From Pelotomaculum sp. PtaB.Bin104 (lineage in GTDB: Bacteria > Bacillota > Desulfotomaculia > Desulfotomaculales > Pelotomaculaceae): DNA of 64,000 bases. Shown here in pieces: positions 36,695 to 46,749 of this stretch. Both the position numbers and the translations under genes were made by a program. The stretch is from contig MVQL01000209.1 of NCBI GenBank assembly GCA_002067205.1, positions 1-64,000 on the forward strand, read 5' to 3'. The notes under the pieces are model-generated. The model searched no databases. It saw only the letters and a program-made list of their open reading frames with translations, and was not told the DNA's origin. Each line of letters begins with the position of its first letter. The first letter of the stretch is position 1.

Positions 36695-36962
36695 TTCCTA
36701 ATAACAATTTTTTTTCTCAATTATAATTTATTTCGTTCGACTGGCATTTGCTTCTGCACAGCAATGGCGCCTAAGTTAAATTATAGCATGAACCGGCAAT
36801 AAAATCATGACCGCCCTCTTTGCATAAAAAAAAGCCGGATAATGTCGGCAAGAATTTTAAAGGTTTTTGCCGGAACATACCTGGCTAATATAATAGAAAA
36901 ATGTATATTTTCATCATCTGATGCTGCGACAGCAGGATCAAAGGTCTATTCTGATTCTTGGT
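36695..36962. other. cinA upstream gap
   Basis: 268 bp between the FtsH-like and cinA genes. A weak hairpin followed by eight T on the minus strand (36849-36826; 4-bp stem) may end the FtsH-like transcript. Nothing else is recognisable. Confidence 0.4.
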
Positions 36963-38444
36963 TCACGCAGCATTTTGCTTGAGAATCAAGCGAAACTGCT
37001 CACCGGTGATCTTTTCTCTTTCCAATAATATTTGCGTCACAACTTCAAATATTTTTACTGAGCCGGCAATATGGCTTTTTACCCTCTCTTCCTGCGCACG
37101 CACAATACTGGTTAGGGTATTGTGCTTCAAATCCCTTGGCAGGCTTTCCAGACTCACCACACCCAAATCCGACATCCCGGAGCGCAGCATCTCTTCAGCT
37201 GTGCGCATCGCCTGGGCAAAATCATTTGACGCACCGGTGCTGTAGTTTCCTAAAATAGTTTCCTCAGCGGCCGCGCCGGCCAGCATCACAGCAATCTGGT
37301 TTTCCAAGTAGTCCTTGGTGTACAGATAGGTGTCGTCTTCCGGGGTCTGGCGCATATAGCCCAGGGCTTCGCCCCGGGGGGTAATAGTCAGGGTGGAAAC
37401 TGAGCCGGCTCGCACTAATTCGCTGATCAAGGCATGTCCAACCTCGTGAATAGCTATCCTTTTCATTTCTTCAGCTGATGGACTGCGGTCCAGCTTGCCG
37501 CCCATCATTACTTTATCAATTGACTCGTTGAAATGTTTCTGCTTAATTTCCTGGGCTTTTTCCCGCATGGCCAGGATTGCTGCCTCATTGGCCAGGCTCT
37601 CCAGATGGGCGCCTGAAAACCCGAAAGTTTCCCGGGCAATTGCCTCTAAATTCACATCCTTGGCCAGGGGCTTGTTCCTGGTATGTATCTTTAAGATCTC
37701 CATCCTGCCTTCCCGGTCAGGCAAATCAACCTTAACGATGCGGTCAAAGCGCCCCGGCCGGGTGAGCGCCGGATCCAGCATATCCGCCCGGTTTGTGGCC
37801 GCAACAAGCAGTATCCTGATATTATCATCAACTTTGAGGCCGTCTATTTCCACCAGCAGCTGATTCAAGGTCTGGTCATACTCCATGTGACTGGTGGTTG
37901 AACCGCGCTTGCCGCCTAGAATTTCAATTTCATCGATAAAAATCAAAGCATAGTTTTTGTTTTGGCGTGGCGCATGTTCCCTGGCCGTTTGAAAAAGCTT
38001 TCTCACCCGCTGGGCGCCCACACCCGCATACATTTCGATAAACTCCGAGCCGGAAGCGGCTATAAATGCGGCATCTGTATAATTGGCAGCAGCTTTAGCC
38101 ATTAATGTTTTACCCGTGCCTGGCGGTCCAGTGAGCAGGATGCCCTTCAAAGGGCGAATACCCAGGCTTTTGATACTCTGGTGGTTTTTGATAAAATCAA
38201 GGGCTTCGCTCAATTCATGGATGGCTGAGAACTGCCCGCCGATGTCACTAAAGGAAATATCATAACGGCCGGTTGCAGCCGGGCTGTCAAAGTTATTGGC
38301 ACCGACCATACCACGCATCCGGGCGATAAAATACAGACCCCCGCCGGCCACTAGAAAAAATAACAGCGGGGTAATGTCATAACCCATGATGATCATAGAT
38401 ATTATCGCAGCGATGCCTAACCCGATGCTAATTTCCTTGTACAC
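36963..38444 (-). CDS. FtsH-like AAA+ membrane protease lacking the extracytoplasmic domain
   Basis: The 493-residue protein has two close hydrophobic helices (about 8-45) joined by only a few residues, then an AAA+ module (Walker A GPPGTGKT, Walker B IFIDEIEIL, SRH NRADMLDPALTRPGRFDR) and an M41 metalloprotease domain with zinc motif HEVGH and a downstream acidic ligand region. Normal FtsH is about 600-650 residues and has a roughly 70-100-residue external domain between its two helices, which is missing here. The GTG start at 38444 has GGAGGTG 9 bases upstream and overlaps the previous gene by 17 bp, which implies coupled translation with that membrane protein. It should degrade membrane or cytosolic targets with ATP. 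It is probably not the main housekeeping FtsH. Confidence 0.88.
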   Translation of the reverse strand: MYKEISIGLGIAAIISMIIMGYDITPLLFFLVAGGGLYFIARMRGMVGANNFDSPAATGRYDISFSDIGGQFSAIHELSEALDFIKNHQSIKSLGIRPLKGILLTGPPGTGKTLMAKAAANYTDAAFIAASGSEFIEMYAGVGAQRVRKLFQTAREHAPRQNKNYALIFIDEIEILGGKRGSTTSHMEYDQTLNQLLVEIDGLKVDDNIRILLVAATNRADMLDPALTRPGRFDRIVKVDLPDREGRMEILKIHTRNKPLAKDVNLEAIARETFGFSGAHLESLANEAAILAMREKAQEIKQKHFNESIDKVMMGGKLDRSPSAEEMKRIAIHEVGHALISELVRAGSVSTLTITPRGEALGYMRQTPEDDTYLYTKDYLENQIAVMLAGAAAEETILGNYSTGASNDFAQAMRTAEEMLRSGMSDLGVVSLESLPRDLKHNTLTSIVRAQEERVKSHIAGSVKIFEVVTQILLEREKITGEQFRLILKQNAA

Positions 38445-39006
38445 TTGCTGCTCCACCTCCAGCCAGAGACTTTTGGTAATTATTGTTGAGCTGGCCGGGG
38501 TCCCTCGCAATCACCTGATCAAGAGTGCGGCCATCCTTTTTAAGCCTGATATATAAGTTTTGTTGATCAATATAGATTTTTGCCTCAGAGCCGGCCAAAC
38601 CGGCTTCCCGGTTTAGCTCGTCAGCCATGTTTTGGTAGCTACCCTGGGCAATGGCCTGGTAAACAGGAAATTGGCACTTGTACCATAATTGCTGCAACTG
38701 ATCATCACGGCTGTCCGTCAGCTCTAAATAATACTGGCGTCTGCCCATTTTTTGGGCCAGGTCTTTCTGCACCGTTTGATAGGACTTCATTAATTCCGCA
38801 TCGCTTTTTATGGCTAAGGTAACCTTTATTATTCCGCCCTCGGTTTTTACCTGAAAGGAGTCAACAGCTTCATTACTGGCTAAAACTGTGTTAATCGGAT
38901 TTTGAAAACTATATTTCTGATAAACCCATTGTATGCCAAAAATAACAACCAAGCCAAGCAGCAGTGAAAAAATAATCACCGGTACTTTAAGGCCTTGCCA
39001 TTGCAT
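38428..39006 (-). CDS. Membrane-anchored partner of the FtsH-like protease, unknown
   Basis: The 192-residue protein has one N-terminal membrane helix (about 9-27, PVIIFSLLLGLVVIFG). A mostly polar domain of about 160 residues follows, probably outside the membrane, with mixed beta/alpha character. No family recognised. The ATG at 39006 has GGAAAGG upstream. Its last codons overlap the start of the FtsH-like gene, so the two are made together. Since that protease lacks its external domain, this protein may supply it or act as an adaptor; this is inference from order and topology only. Confidence 0.75.
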   Translation of the reverse strand: MQWQGLKVPVIIFSLLLGLVVIFGIQWVYQKYSFQNPINTVLASNEAVDSFQVKTEGGIIKVTLAIKSDAELMKSYQTVQKDLAQKMGRRQYYLELTDSRDDQLQQLWYKCQFPVYQAIAQGSYQNMADELNREAGLAGSEAKIYIDQQNLYIRLKKDGRTLDQVIARDPGQLNNNYQKSLAGGGAASVQGN

Positions 39007-39249
39007 GGCGATCCCCTTTCCGAATGGAATGCTAATACCGCCAATAATTATAGCATATCGGGCCATACAGTTTCCCTAGTGAATAAATGGTATTATGATA
39101 CCAATAGGGGTTCAGGGAGATGAGTGGCAACACGGGCGAAATTCCGCACTTTGATAAATTATTGGCGGCAGGAACAGACAGCATCAACTAGGTTGACTGC
39201 GGTTAATTTAATTGAGGTTTTCTATTCGGCTGCGCTATTGTCGATAGGG

Positions 39250-39795
39250 TCAGAAGCCGCCTTTTTTTAATACCTTCCAGGTGCTAGAAAAGTAATCGAA
39301 GCCCGACCAAATTGTGAAAACAACAGCAACGGCCATCGCTAAGCCGGCAAGGGGGAAATGAAAAAAATCAGCAAGCGGATCCCTGATAAACAAAGCAACA
39401 ATTGCCACGATCTGAGTCACGGTCTTTATTTTTCCAAGTTTGCTGGCGGACAAAACGATCCCTTCCGCCACAACCACAGCTCTGAGCCCGGTAACAGCGA
39501 ACTCCCGGCTGATAATCACAACCGCAATCGCACCGGACAACCTGCCCATTTCCACCAGGGTAATTAACGCTGCTGATACTAATATTTTATCGGCCAGGGG
39601 ATCCAAAAATTTTCCCAACAGGGTGACCTGTTTATTTTTCCTGGCAAAATAACCGTCCAGCCCGTCAGTGGCCGCGCCTAAAACAAAAATCGCCGCGGCG
39701 ATATATTCAGCATAAGGAAATTTGAGTGAAGCGATTAGCAGAAAAAAAGGTATTAGCAGGATTCTGGCTAAAGTCAGGCGGTTGGGCAGATTCAT
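39250..39795 (-). CDS. pgsA: CDP-diacylglycerol-glycerol-3-phosphate 3-phosphatidyltransferase
   Basis: An integral membrane enzyme (181 residues, about 5-6 helices) that makes phosphatidylglycerol phosphate, the first committed step to phosphatidylglycerol. The CDP-alcohol phosphotransferase signature is intact: DGLDGYFARKNKQVTLLG and the downstream DPLADK (D-G-x2-A-R-x8-G-x3-D-x3-D). The start codon overlaps the rimO stop by 4 bp (39795-39792). rimO-pgsA-cinA-recA is a standard clostridial order; here the FtsH-like pair is inserted between pgsA and cinA. Confidence 0.96.
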   Translation of the reverse strand: MNLPNRLTLARILLIPFFLLIASLKFPYAEYIAAAIFVLGAATDGLDGYFARKNKQVTLLGKFLDPLADKILVSAALITLVEMGRLSGAIAVVIISREFAVTGLRAVVVAEGIVLSASKLGKIKTVTQIVAIVALFIRDPLADFFHFPLAGLAMAVAVVFTIWSGFDYFSSTWKVLKKGGF

Positions 39796-41126
39796 TTGAT
39801 CAATTCTCCTGTCAGGTCGTACTCTGAGGCACCGCTAACCAGAACTTGGACAAAGTCACCAGGGGCCAACTGCAGCTCAGAGCGAACAAACACCTTGCCA
39901 TCGATAACGGGGGCGTCACCTTCACTGCGTCCAACAAAAACACCAGGCTTGTGCAAATGAATTCCCTCAATCAGGACAGGGAGCACGGATCCGGTTTTTT
40001 GCTTGTTTCGCTCAAGGGATATCTCCTGCTGAAGGGCCATCAAGTGCTCCCGCCGCTCCAATTTAACGGCCTCGGGAATCTGGCCGGGCATGCCGGCAGC
40101 AGGGGTATTTTCCTCCTGAGAGTAGGCGAATATACCAACCCGGTCAAACCTGACTGCTTTCATAAAATCCATAAGCTCCATCAAGTCGGCTTCCGTCTCA
40201 CCGGGAAAGCCGGTAATAAAGGTAGTGCGCAAAGTTATCCCAGGAATCGCCGAGCGAAGTTTTTCAACAAACCGGAGTGTTTCTTCCTTGCTGCCGCGTC
40301 TGTTCATCTGGGCTAATACAGATTGACTGGCGTGCTGTAGCGGTAAATCCAGGTAGCGGCACACCTTGTTTTCAGAAGCTATTATTTCAACTAGCTCATC
40401 TGAGATCAGGCTCGGATAGGTATAGAGGACCCGCAGCCAGATCAGTCCGTCGATCGCTGCCAGGCGCTTGAGCAGAGCAGCGAGAGCGGGTTTGCCATAG
40501 CGATCAAACCCGTAACGGGTGGTGTCCTGAGCCACCAGAACCACTTCTTTGACCATACCAGACGCAAGTTGTTGCGCTTCTTCCTCTACATCCTCAATAG
40601 TCCTGCTCCGGTAGGGCCCCCTGATCGAAGGGATAACACAATACGAGCAGCGGTTATCGCACCCTTCTGCTATTTTTAAATATGCTGTATAGGGTGGTGT
40701 AGACTGCATCCGAGGTAAGCTAGTCTCCTGCAGGTAGCCAGGCGCCCCGGCCAGGCACAGCTTTTCACCAGCCAGCGCCGCCTGGACCGCCCGAACTACT
40801 TCCGGAACCGCGCCTGTACCAAGCAAACAATCTATTTCCGGCATCTCGTCCATTAATTCCTGAGGGTAGCGTTGGGCCAGACATCCGGCCACTACAATTG
40901 CCCGGCAGGAACCCCCGTCTTTATACCGGGCCAAATCCAGAATTGTCCCGATGGACTCTTCTTTAGACTCGTTGATAAAAGAACAGGTATTGACAATTAA
41001 CACGTCAGCTTCCTGTTCCTGGTTGGTAATAGTAAAACCGGCGCCTTTTAGCAGGCCCAGCATGGTTTCCGAATCGACTAGATTTTTGGGGCACCCTAAA
41101 CTGACCAGGCCAACCTTTACACCCAT
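39792..41126 (-). CDS. rimO: Ribosomal protein S12 methylthiotransferase
   Basis: A radical-SAM enzyme of 444 residues that methylthiolates Asp in S12. The UPF0004 N-terminal domain holds the first Fe-S cluster (Cys in GCPKN, NTCSF, GCLAQR). The radical-SAM domain has the CDNRCSYCVIPSIRG motif. A C-terminal TRAM domain (about 378-444) binds RNA or protein. The absence of the tRNA-type signature and the gene order favour RimO over MiaB. The ATG at 41126 is chosen with AAAGGG 9 bases upstream; a TTG one codon earlier is possible. Confidence 0.95.
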   Translation of the reverse strand: MGVKVGLVSLGCPKNLVDSETMLGLLKGAGFTITNQEQEADVLIVNTCSFINESKEESIGTILDLARYKDGGSCRAIVVAGCLAQRYPQELMDEMPEIDCLLGTGAVPEVVRAVQAALAGEKLCLAGAPGYLQETSLPRMQSTPPYTAYLKIAEGCDNRCSYCVIPSIRGPYRSRTIEDVEEEAQQLASGMVKEVVLVAQDTTRYGFDRYGKPALAALLKRLAAIDGLIWLRVLYTYPSLISDELVEIIASENKVCRYLDLPLQHASQSVLAQMNRRGSKEETLRFVEKLRSAIPGITLRTTFITGFPGETEADLMELMDFMKAVRFDRVGIFAYSQEENTPAAGMPGQIPEAVKLERREHLMALQQEISLERNKQKTGSVLPVLIEGIHLHKPGVFVGRSEGDAPVIDGKVFVRSELQLAPGDFVQVLVSGASEYDLTGELIK

Positions 41127-41253
41127 CAAGCAAAACCCTTTCTTAAACAACTTTAAGTATAAGCCAGGTCAGCATGTTTGTCAAAACATGGCGTTATCCA
41201 GCAAAAAATAATATAACTTGTTATTATCTTACATCAAAAAGAACATATTCGGC

Positions 41254-41296
41254 AAAAAATGTTAGAAGCCAGGGTCATAAGGCACCTGGCTTCTAA
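41254..41296 (-). terminator. Terminator of the CoA-activase gene
   Basis: A 12-bp stem (41296-41285 with 41273-41262), an 11-nt loop and a T run (41259-41254) on the minus strand, about 70 bp after the activase stop. Confidence 0.88.
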
Positions 41297-41361
41297 ACTT
41301 ACATCAGTTAGCTTTCCAGTTTTTAATACAAACGCAGCTCTTGGGTGCTCACCATTACCCT

Positions 41362-44300
41362 TTAATCATGAACAAGCAAGTTGTCACCAGGCATCCGGTA
41401 TACAGGCAGCCCGGCCTTGCCCGGTGAATGACTTGAGTGGCTTGACTCCCGCATATTTTTAAAAGCAACCGACAGCATCAATTTAAGCCGGTTTAGCTGG
41501 TTCACCTCACTGGCACCGGGATCATAGTCTAAAGCAGTGATATTAGCTTGCGGGTAGTTCCTTTTTAGCTCCTTAATCATTCCTTTGCCGGTAACATGAT
41601 TGGGCAGGCAGCCAAAAGGCTGCACACAGACAACATTGGAAACACCACGGTTCATCAGGTCGATCATCTCGGCGGTTAACAGCCAGCCCTCACCGCAATG
41701 GTGGCCCAACGACATAATCTGGCTGGCTAGAGCAGCCTTATGGTAGATAGAGCAGGGAGCATGAAACCTGCTGCTCTTGGCTAATAGTGAATTAGCCAGC
41801 CTGCGGCTTTTTTCAAGGTAGTGGATGAAGTATTTACCCAGCAGCATCTGGTGGGTCTTGCCGGTTAGATATTTACTTAAGACAATCTGGTCATATGCAC
41901 AGTAAAGGAAGAAATCCAGCAGGTCGGGCAGGATTACTTCGACGCCTTCTCCTTCTAAAACCCGTACAATGTTGTTATTGGCGGCAGGATGGTAATTAAC
42001 CAGGATTTCCCCGACCACTCCAACCTGCGGTTTTCGTGCGCTGGAAATTTCCAGTTGGTCAAACTCTTCTACAATTCCCCGCAGGTTGTCTGCAAAGTCC
42101 CGTTTACTGCCGGTGCGAAACTGCGTCTTAAATCTATCTACCCATCTCTCATAAAGCAGGTCCGCCGAGCCTGGAATTTTTTCATAGGGCCTCACCCGGT
42201 GCAATACCCGCATCAGCAAATCGCCGTAAACAACTGCTTTTATTGCTTTTTTTAGGAGCTTGCGGGTGATTATAAACCCTGGGTTCTTTTCTGCACCATA
42301 AAGGTTGGCGGACAAGACCGGCACGTTTTCAAAGCCGGCATCCCGCAGCGCCTTTCTCAGCAGGCTGATGTAGTTGGTGGCCCGGCACCCGCCACCGGTT
42401 TGTGAGATCGTCACCGAGGTGTGGTCTAGGTCATATTTGCCGGACTGCAGGGCCTCCAGCAGCTGCCCGATGACAATGATCGTCGGGTAGCAGGCGTCAT
42501 TGTTTACATATTTGACCCCTTCATCTATCGCCTGCTTGCCTACTTTTGACAGCAGCTCAATATTGTAGCCCTCAGTTTTGAGCACTGCCTGGAGCAGCTC
42601 AAAGTGCACCGGGGACATCTGCGGGACCAGGATTGTATGGTCGGCTTTCATTTCTTCAGTGAATACGATCCGCTCCCGGTAGCCGGGGACATGCTCCCTC
42701 CGCAGCCCGCTTTCCCTGCGCTCGCCAATTACGGCCATCAGGGAGCGGAGCCTGATTTTTGCCGCTCCCAGATTGATGCCCTCATCGATTTTCAGAGCGG
42801 TATAGATCTTGCCCCGGAAGCTCAAAATCTCCTGCACCTGATCGGTGGTAATGGCGTCTATGCCGCAACCAAAGGAATTAAGCTGAACCAGTTCCAAATT
42901 AGGCTGGGTGGCTACAAAGCTTGCCGCTGCATAAAGGCGTGAATGGTACATCCACTGGTCGATCACCCGGATGGGTCTTTCGACATGACCCAGGTGGGCT
43001 ACCGCATCTTCGGTGAGGACGGCCATGCCTAGGGAGTTGATTATCTCCGGCAGCCCGTGGTTAATCTCGGGGTCCAGGTGATAAGGCCGGCCGGCCAGCA
43101 CAATACCCTGCTGCCCAGTTTGCTTCAGATAAGCCAGCACCTCCTCGCCTTTTTGCCTGATATCTGCCTTACAGCGCAGGTCCTCTTCCCAGGCTTTGTC
43201 AATGGCACGGGCTATTTCCCGTTTGGAAATCCCCCAGGCCCCTAACTCCTGGTAAAGACGTGCACTTAGCTGCTTCTTATTATCGTAGGGGAGAAAGGGG
43301 TTAACCAGTTGCACAGCCTGGTCCCTAAGAATATCCATATTCTTTTCAATTACTTCAGGATAAGAAATAACTATCGGGCAGTTAAAATGATTATTCGCCC
43401 CTGCTTGTTCCCGGCGCTCATAAATAATCGAGGGGTAAAAAATACGCTTTACCCCCTGATTGATTAAAGAGGCGATATGACCGTGCACCATTTTGGCCGG
43501 AAAGCAGGCGGTGTCTGAGGGGATGGTTTCACTGCCCAGCTCGTAAATCGACCGGGAGGAGCGGGGTGAGGGTTCCACCCGAAAGCTCAAAGCCGTGAAA
43601 AGGGTAAACCAAAAAGGATAATTTTCATACATATTAAGCACCAGCGGGATGCCGATGGTGCCTCTTGCGGCCTCCTCTGGCGCTAAAGGCTGATAGCCGA
43701 GGAGGCGCTGGTACTTATACTCATAGAGATTAGGGATAGCAGCATGCTTTTTGTCTTTCCCGAGGTTTTTTTCACAGCGGTTGCCGGATACAAACCGGCC
43801 GCCATCCGCAAACTTATTTATAGTCAAAAGGCAATTGTTGCCGCACCCGCCACAGCGGCTCATCATCGTTTTTAAGGAAAACCGGTCTAACTGCTCTTTT
43901 GCCAGAAGGGTGCTTTTCTGCCCTTTTTCAGCCCGGTCCCGGGCAATAAGCGCGGCCCCAAAAGCACCCATCACGGGAGCAATATCGGGTCTGACCACAG
44001 CTTTTCCCGTGATCAACTCAAAACTTCTCAGCACAGCATCGTTTTGAAAGGTGCCCCCCTGAACCACGATCTGATCCCCCAGGTCCCGGGGGTTTCTCAT
44101 TTTAATGACCTTAAACAAAACATTCTTGATCACCGAGTAAGAAAGCCCGGCCGAGATCTCCCCTACCGTGGCCCCTTCCTTCTGGGCCTGCTTAACCATG
44201 GAGTTCATAAAAACAGTACACCGGGAGCCTAAATCCACCGGGGCAGGCGCAGTTAGAGCCAGCCGGGCGAAATCCTGCACCGGTAGATCCAATGATTGGG

Positions 44301-45669
44301 CAAACCCTTCAATAAAGGAACCACACCCGGAAGAGCAGGCCTCATTAAGCATAATCGAATCGATGACACCGTCTTTGATCTTGATACACTTCATATCCTG
44401 ACCGCCAATATCCAGGATTAAGTCTACCCCGGGATTAAAAAACTTCGCCGCAGTATAGTGGGCTACCGTTTCCACTTCCCCTACATCGACGCTCAGGGCG
44501 GTCTTGATCAGTCCTTCACCATAGCCGGTAACCCCGGCGCCGGCAATTCTAGCTGTTTCCGGCAGCCGGCTGTACAGGTCTTTCAAGATGTTTATGGTAG
44601 AATTCAAGGGACTGCCGGCATTGTTGCCATAGAAGGAATAAAGTATGTATCCGTTTTCATCAATCAGTGTGGCTTTGGTGGTAGTTGAACCGGCATCTAT
44701 ACCTAAAAAGCAGTCACCGGAAAAAGACTTCAAAGCTCTTTTATTAATCCGATGGGATCCATGTCTCTTCCGGAATGTCTCAAGCTCATTTGGATCACTA
44801 AATAAAGGCTGTAGCCGGGAAATCTCCTGGCAGCCGGATAGGTCTATGTTCTGCAGGAGTTTAATTAGGTCTGACAGGAGGATGGCCTTACTGGAACCTG
44901 AGACTAAAGCGGCGCCGATAGCAACGAAGAACTGGCCATTTTCAGGAAAGAGGGCCTGGCTGGCACTGAGTTTCAGCGTAGCCTTAAACCTTTGCCTGAG
45001 TTCAGATAAGAACCACAGGGGGCCGCCAAGGAATGCTACATTTCCTTTAATCGATTTTCCACAGGCTAGTCCACTGATTGTCTGATTAACGACTGCTTGA
45101 AATACCGAAGCGGCGATGTCTTCTTTACGCACGCCCTCATTTAAAAGCGCCTGAACATCTGTCTTAGCAAAAACACCACAGCGGGAGGCAATGGAATAAA
45201 GGTTGGTGTGCTCTTTTGCCAGCTGGTTTAAGCCCAGCGCGTCTGTGCCCAACAAGGTCGCCATCTGATCAATGAAGGCTCCGGTTCCCCCGGCGCAGAT
45301 GCCGTTCATCCTTTGATCCAGCCCGCCCTGGAAAAAGGTTATTTTAGCATCTTCCCCGCCCAGTTCAATAGCTACATCGGTTTGCGGAATTAACCTGTCA
45401 ATGGCCTGGCTGCAAGCAACTACTTCCTGAATATGTTCGATATGCAGCCAGTCTGAGAGGGCCAGCCCGGCTGAACCGGTGACCATCACAGTAATCGGCC
45501 TGTTGTTTACCTGCTCCAAGGCCCCGTTTAAAAGATCGCTGGTATGTTTTTTCGTTTCCGCGTAATGCCGCCGGTAGTTCTTATAAATGATAGTTCCCTG
45601 ATCGTCCATAACAACAAGCTTAACCGTAGTTGATCCCACGTCTAAGCCCATGCGCAGTGTGTCGATCAT
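41362..45669 (-). CDS. Giant CoA-enzyme activase (2-hydroxyglutaryl-CoA dehydratase activator family), double ASKHA
   Basis: The 1435-residue protein starts with a BcrAD/BadF/HgdC ATPase domain (about 1-260; [31 protein letters not shown]). A second ATPase domain follows (about 310-580; [34 protein letters not shown]), then a Cys-rich linker (CGGCGNNC), a DUF2229-like part and a C-terminal dehydratase-subunit-like part. Each ATPase half keeps its cluster-binding Cys. In family members, ATP drives one-electron transfer from an [4Fe-4S] cluster to a 2-hydroxyacyl-CoA dehydratase. Such fused forms are widespread in anaerobes and their substrate is unknown. The ATG at 45669 has GGAGGG upstream. 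It is divergent from a TetR gene and has a promoter with an operator just after it. Confidence 0.85.
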   Translation of the reverse strand: MIDTLRMGLDVGSTTVKLVVMDDQGTIIYKNYRRHYAETKKHTSDLLNGALEQVNNRPITVMVTGSAGLALSDWLHIEHIQEVVACSQAIDRLIPQTDVAIELGGEDAKITFFQGGLDQRMNGICAGGTGAFIDQMATLLGTDALGLNQLAKEHTNLYSIASRCGVFAKTDVQALLNEGVRKEDIAASVFQAVVNQTISGLACGKSIKGNVAFLGGPLWFLSELRQRFKATLKLSASQALFPENGQFFVAIGAALVSGSSKAILLSDLIKLLQNIDLSGCQEISRLQPLFSDPNELETFRKRHGSHRINKRALKSFSGDCFLGIDAGSTTTKATLIDENGYILYSFYGNNAGSPLNSTINILKDLYSRLPETARIAGAGVTGYGEGLIKTALSVDVGEVETVAHYTAAKFFNPGVDLILDIGGQDMKCIKIKDGVIDSIMLNEACSSGCGSFIEGFAQSLDLPVQDFARLALTAPAPVDLGSRCTVFMNSMVKQAQKEGATVGEISAGLSYSVIKNVLFKVIKMRNPRDLGDQIVVQGGTFQNDAVLRSFELITGKAVVRPDIAPVMGAFGAALIARDRAEKGQKSTLLAKEQLDRFSLKTMMSRCGGCGNNCLLTINKFADGGRFVSGNRCEKNLGKDKKHAAIPNLYEYKYQRLLGYQPLAPEEAARGTIGIPLVLNMYENYPFWFTLFTALSFRVEPSPRSSRSIYELGSETIPSDTACFPAKMVHGHIASLINQGVKRIFYPSIIYERREQAGANNHFNCPIVISYPEVIEKNMDILRDQAVQLVNPFLPYDNKKQLSARLYQELGAWGISKREIARAIDKAWEEDLRCKADIRQKGEEVLAYLKQTGQQGIVLAGRPYHLDPEINHGLPEIINSLGMAVLTEDAVAHLGHVERPIRVIDQWMYHSRLYAAASFVATQPNLELVQLNSFGCGIDAITTDQVQEILSFRGKIYTALKIDEGINLGAAKIRLRSLMAVIGERRESGLRREHVPGYRERIVFTEEMKADHTILVPQMSPVHFELLQAVLKTEGYNIELLSKVGKQAIDEGVKYVNNDACYPTIIVIGQLLEALQSGKYDLDHTSVTISQTGGGCRATNYISLLRKALRDAGFENVPVLSANLYGAEKNPGFIITRKLLKKAIKAVVYGDLLMRVLHRVRPYEKIPGSADLLYERWVDRFKTQFRTGSKRDFADNLRGIVEEFDQLEISSARKPQVGVVGEILVNYHPAANNNIVRVLEGEGVEVILPDLLDFFLYCAYDQIVLSKYLTGKTHQMLLGKYFIHYLEKSRRLANSLLAKSSRFHAPCSIYHKAALASQIMSLGHHCGEGWLLTAEMIDLMNRGVSNVVCVQPFGCLPNHVTGKGMIKELKRNYPQANITALDYDPGASEVNQLNRLKLMLSVAFKNMRESSHSSHSPGKAGLPVYRMPGDNLLVHD

Positions 45670-45682
45670 TCGCTTCCCTCCG

Positions 45683-45720
45683 CGATCATTCATTGATTGA
45701 AACAATGTTTGAAATGATCG
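45683..45720. promoter_or_regulatory. Palindromic operator for the TetR regulator
   Basis: An outer inverted repeat CGATCATT (45683-45690) and AATGATCG (45713-45720) with an inner CATTG/CAATG pair (45691-45695, 45703-45707), all centred near 45701. It begins just after the activase promoter's predicted start point, so a bound repressor would block the activase. Confidence 0.75.
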
Positions 45721-45727
45721 TATCTTT

Positions 45728-45756
45728 ATGGTAAATTAGAAACAAAATCTTGTCAA
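45728..45756 (-). promoter_or_regulatory. Sigma-A promoter of the CoA-activase gene
   Basis: TTGACA (45756-45751), a 17-bp spacer and TACCAT (45733-45728; 4 of 6 matches). The predicted start point is near 45721, at the edge of the operator. Confidence 0.7.
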
Positions 45757-45843
45757 CGGTCGATTTAATAAGTATTGATTACGCCAGACAAATATTCCAT
45801 GAAGTATTTTGAGTAGTGTTTTTAAAGGATGAGGAGTGGTAAA

Positions 45844-46449
45844 ATGGAGCGACCTTTAAATATTCTTACTACAAAAGAAAAGATAATCCGGGTTGTCATG
45901 GATATTATCGCCGAAGATGGATTTCAAAATATAACCATCAGAAAAATTGCCGCCCAGGCTGGTGTTAATGTAGCGGCGATCAACTATCACTTTGGCTCCA
46001 AAGATGCCGTAATCAACGAGGCTTTAAAGACTGTAACCAGTCAATTAAAAAGTACTTTTGAAGATTTAAAAGATAGCAACGTGAGCGGGAAGACCAGGTT
46101 GACCGCATTTATTAATAACTACATCAACATTATAATAAAATATCCCGATATAATCAAAAATGTGATTTACCACCAGATAAGCCACAGACAGCTGGATGAG
46201 CAAGTGGAGTACGTAACTTTTCTCAGAACTGAAGGCATTGAGCTGCTTAAACATACTATTGGCCAAATAAGACCGGAAGCAGACGAGAAATTGCTCTGTT
46301 TAAAAACCTTACATCTAATCAGCGGCATCTCTTTTCCTATTATAATGGGAGAGCAAATTAAAGAAATTAACGGGTTGGATTTATACGACCAAGAAACAAG
46401 AGAAATGCACATTCAAGTATTGCTGGAAAATGTTTGCCGCGAGGATTAG
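45844..46449 (+). CDS. TetR-family transcriptional regulator
   Basis: The 201-residue protein has an N-terminal TetR helix-turn-helix (about 10-57; ITIRKIAAQAGVNVAAINYHFGSKDAVI), the strongest motif of the family, and a helical ligand/dimer domain (about 65-200) of the CerR/YbiH-like C-terminal type. The ATG at 45844 has GAGGAG 7-8 bases upstream. It is divergent from the giant activase with a palindromic operator between them, so it very probably represses that gene. The ligand is unknown; an acyl-CoA or related metabolite would suit the target. Confidence 0.92.
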   Translation: MERPLNILTTKEKIIRVVMDIIAEDGFQNITIRKIAAQAGVNVAAINYHFGSKDAVINEALKTVTSQLKSTFEDLKDSNVSGKTRLTAFINNYINIIIKYPDIIKNVIYHQISHRQLDEQVEYVTFLRTEGIELLKHTIGQIRPEADEKLLCLKTLHLISGISFPIIMGEQIKEINGLDLYDQETREMHIQVLLENVCRED

Positions 46450-46749
46450 CTAAATCATTTTGGGCTGATTACCTCAGGCAACAGCAGGAAAAGCAGCCTG
46501 CTTGCCCAGCCACTCTGCTAGAGCCCCGTTTGAGTATTCAAACATTATTAACCTTTCCCCGGCGGCGCTTGCTATGGCAAAACAGTGGGTTTTGTGCTCC
46601 ACGCGGAGATGGGCAGAAGATGCGAGAGGCAGAAGGGTGAAAAACAAGGTTAGTTGTTTTGTATTTACTCCAGGTTCAAAACAGGTGTGGATAGGTTTAT
46701 GTGGTGGGAATACTAGATGCAGGACCGAACTGTTGACGGGGGAATCAGC
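46450..46749. other. Gap between the TetR and DinG genes
   Basis: About 300 bp with no convincing gene. One open frame from 46434 (68 codons) has no SD and unlike composition. I see no clear terminator after tetR or promoter before the helicase gene. Confidence 0.45.

Noticed and set aside
39120-39191. 23-codon plus-strand frame upstream of pgsA
   Set aside because: The SD overlaps the ATG directly and there is no homologue I recognise. Too short to support.
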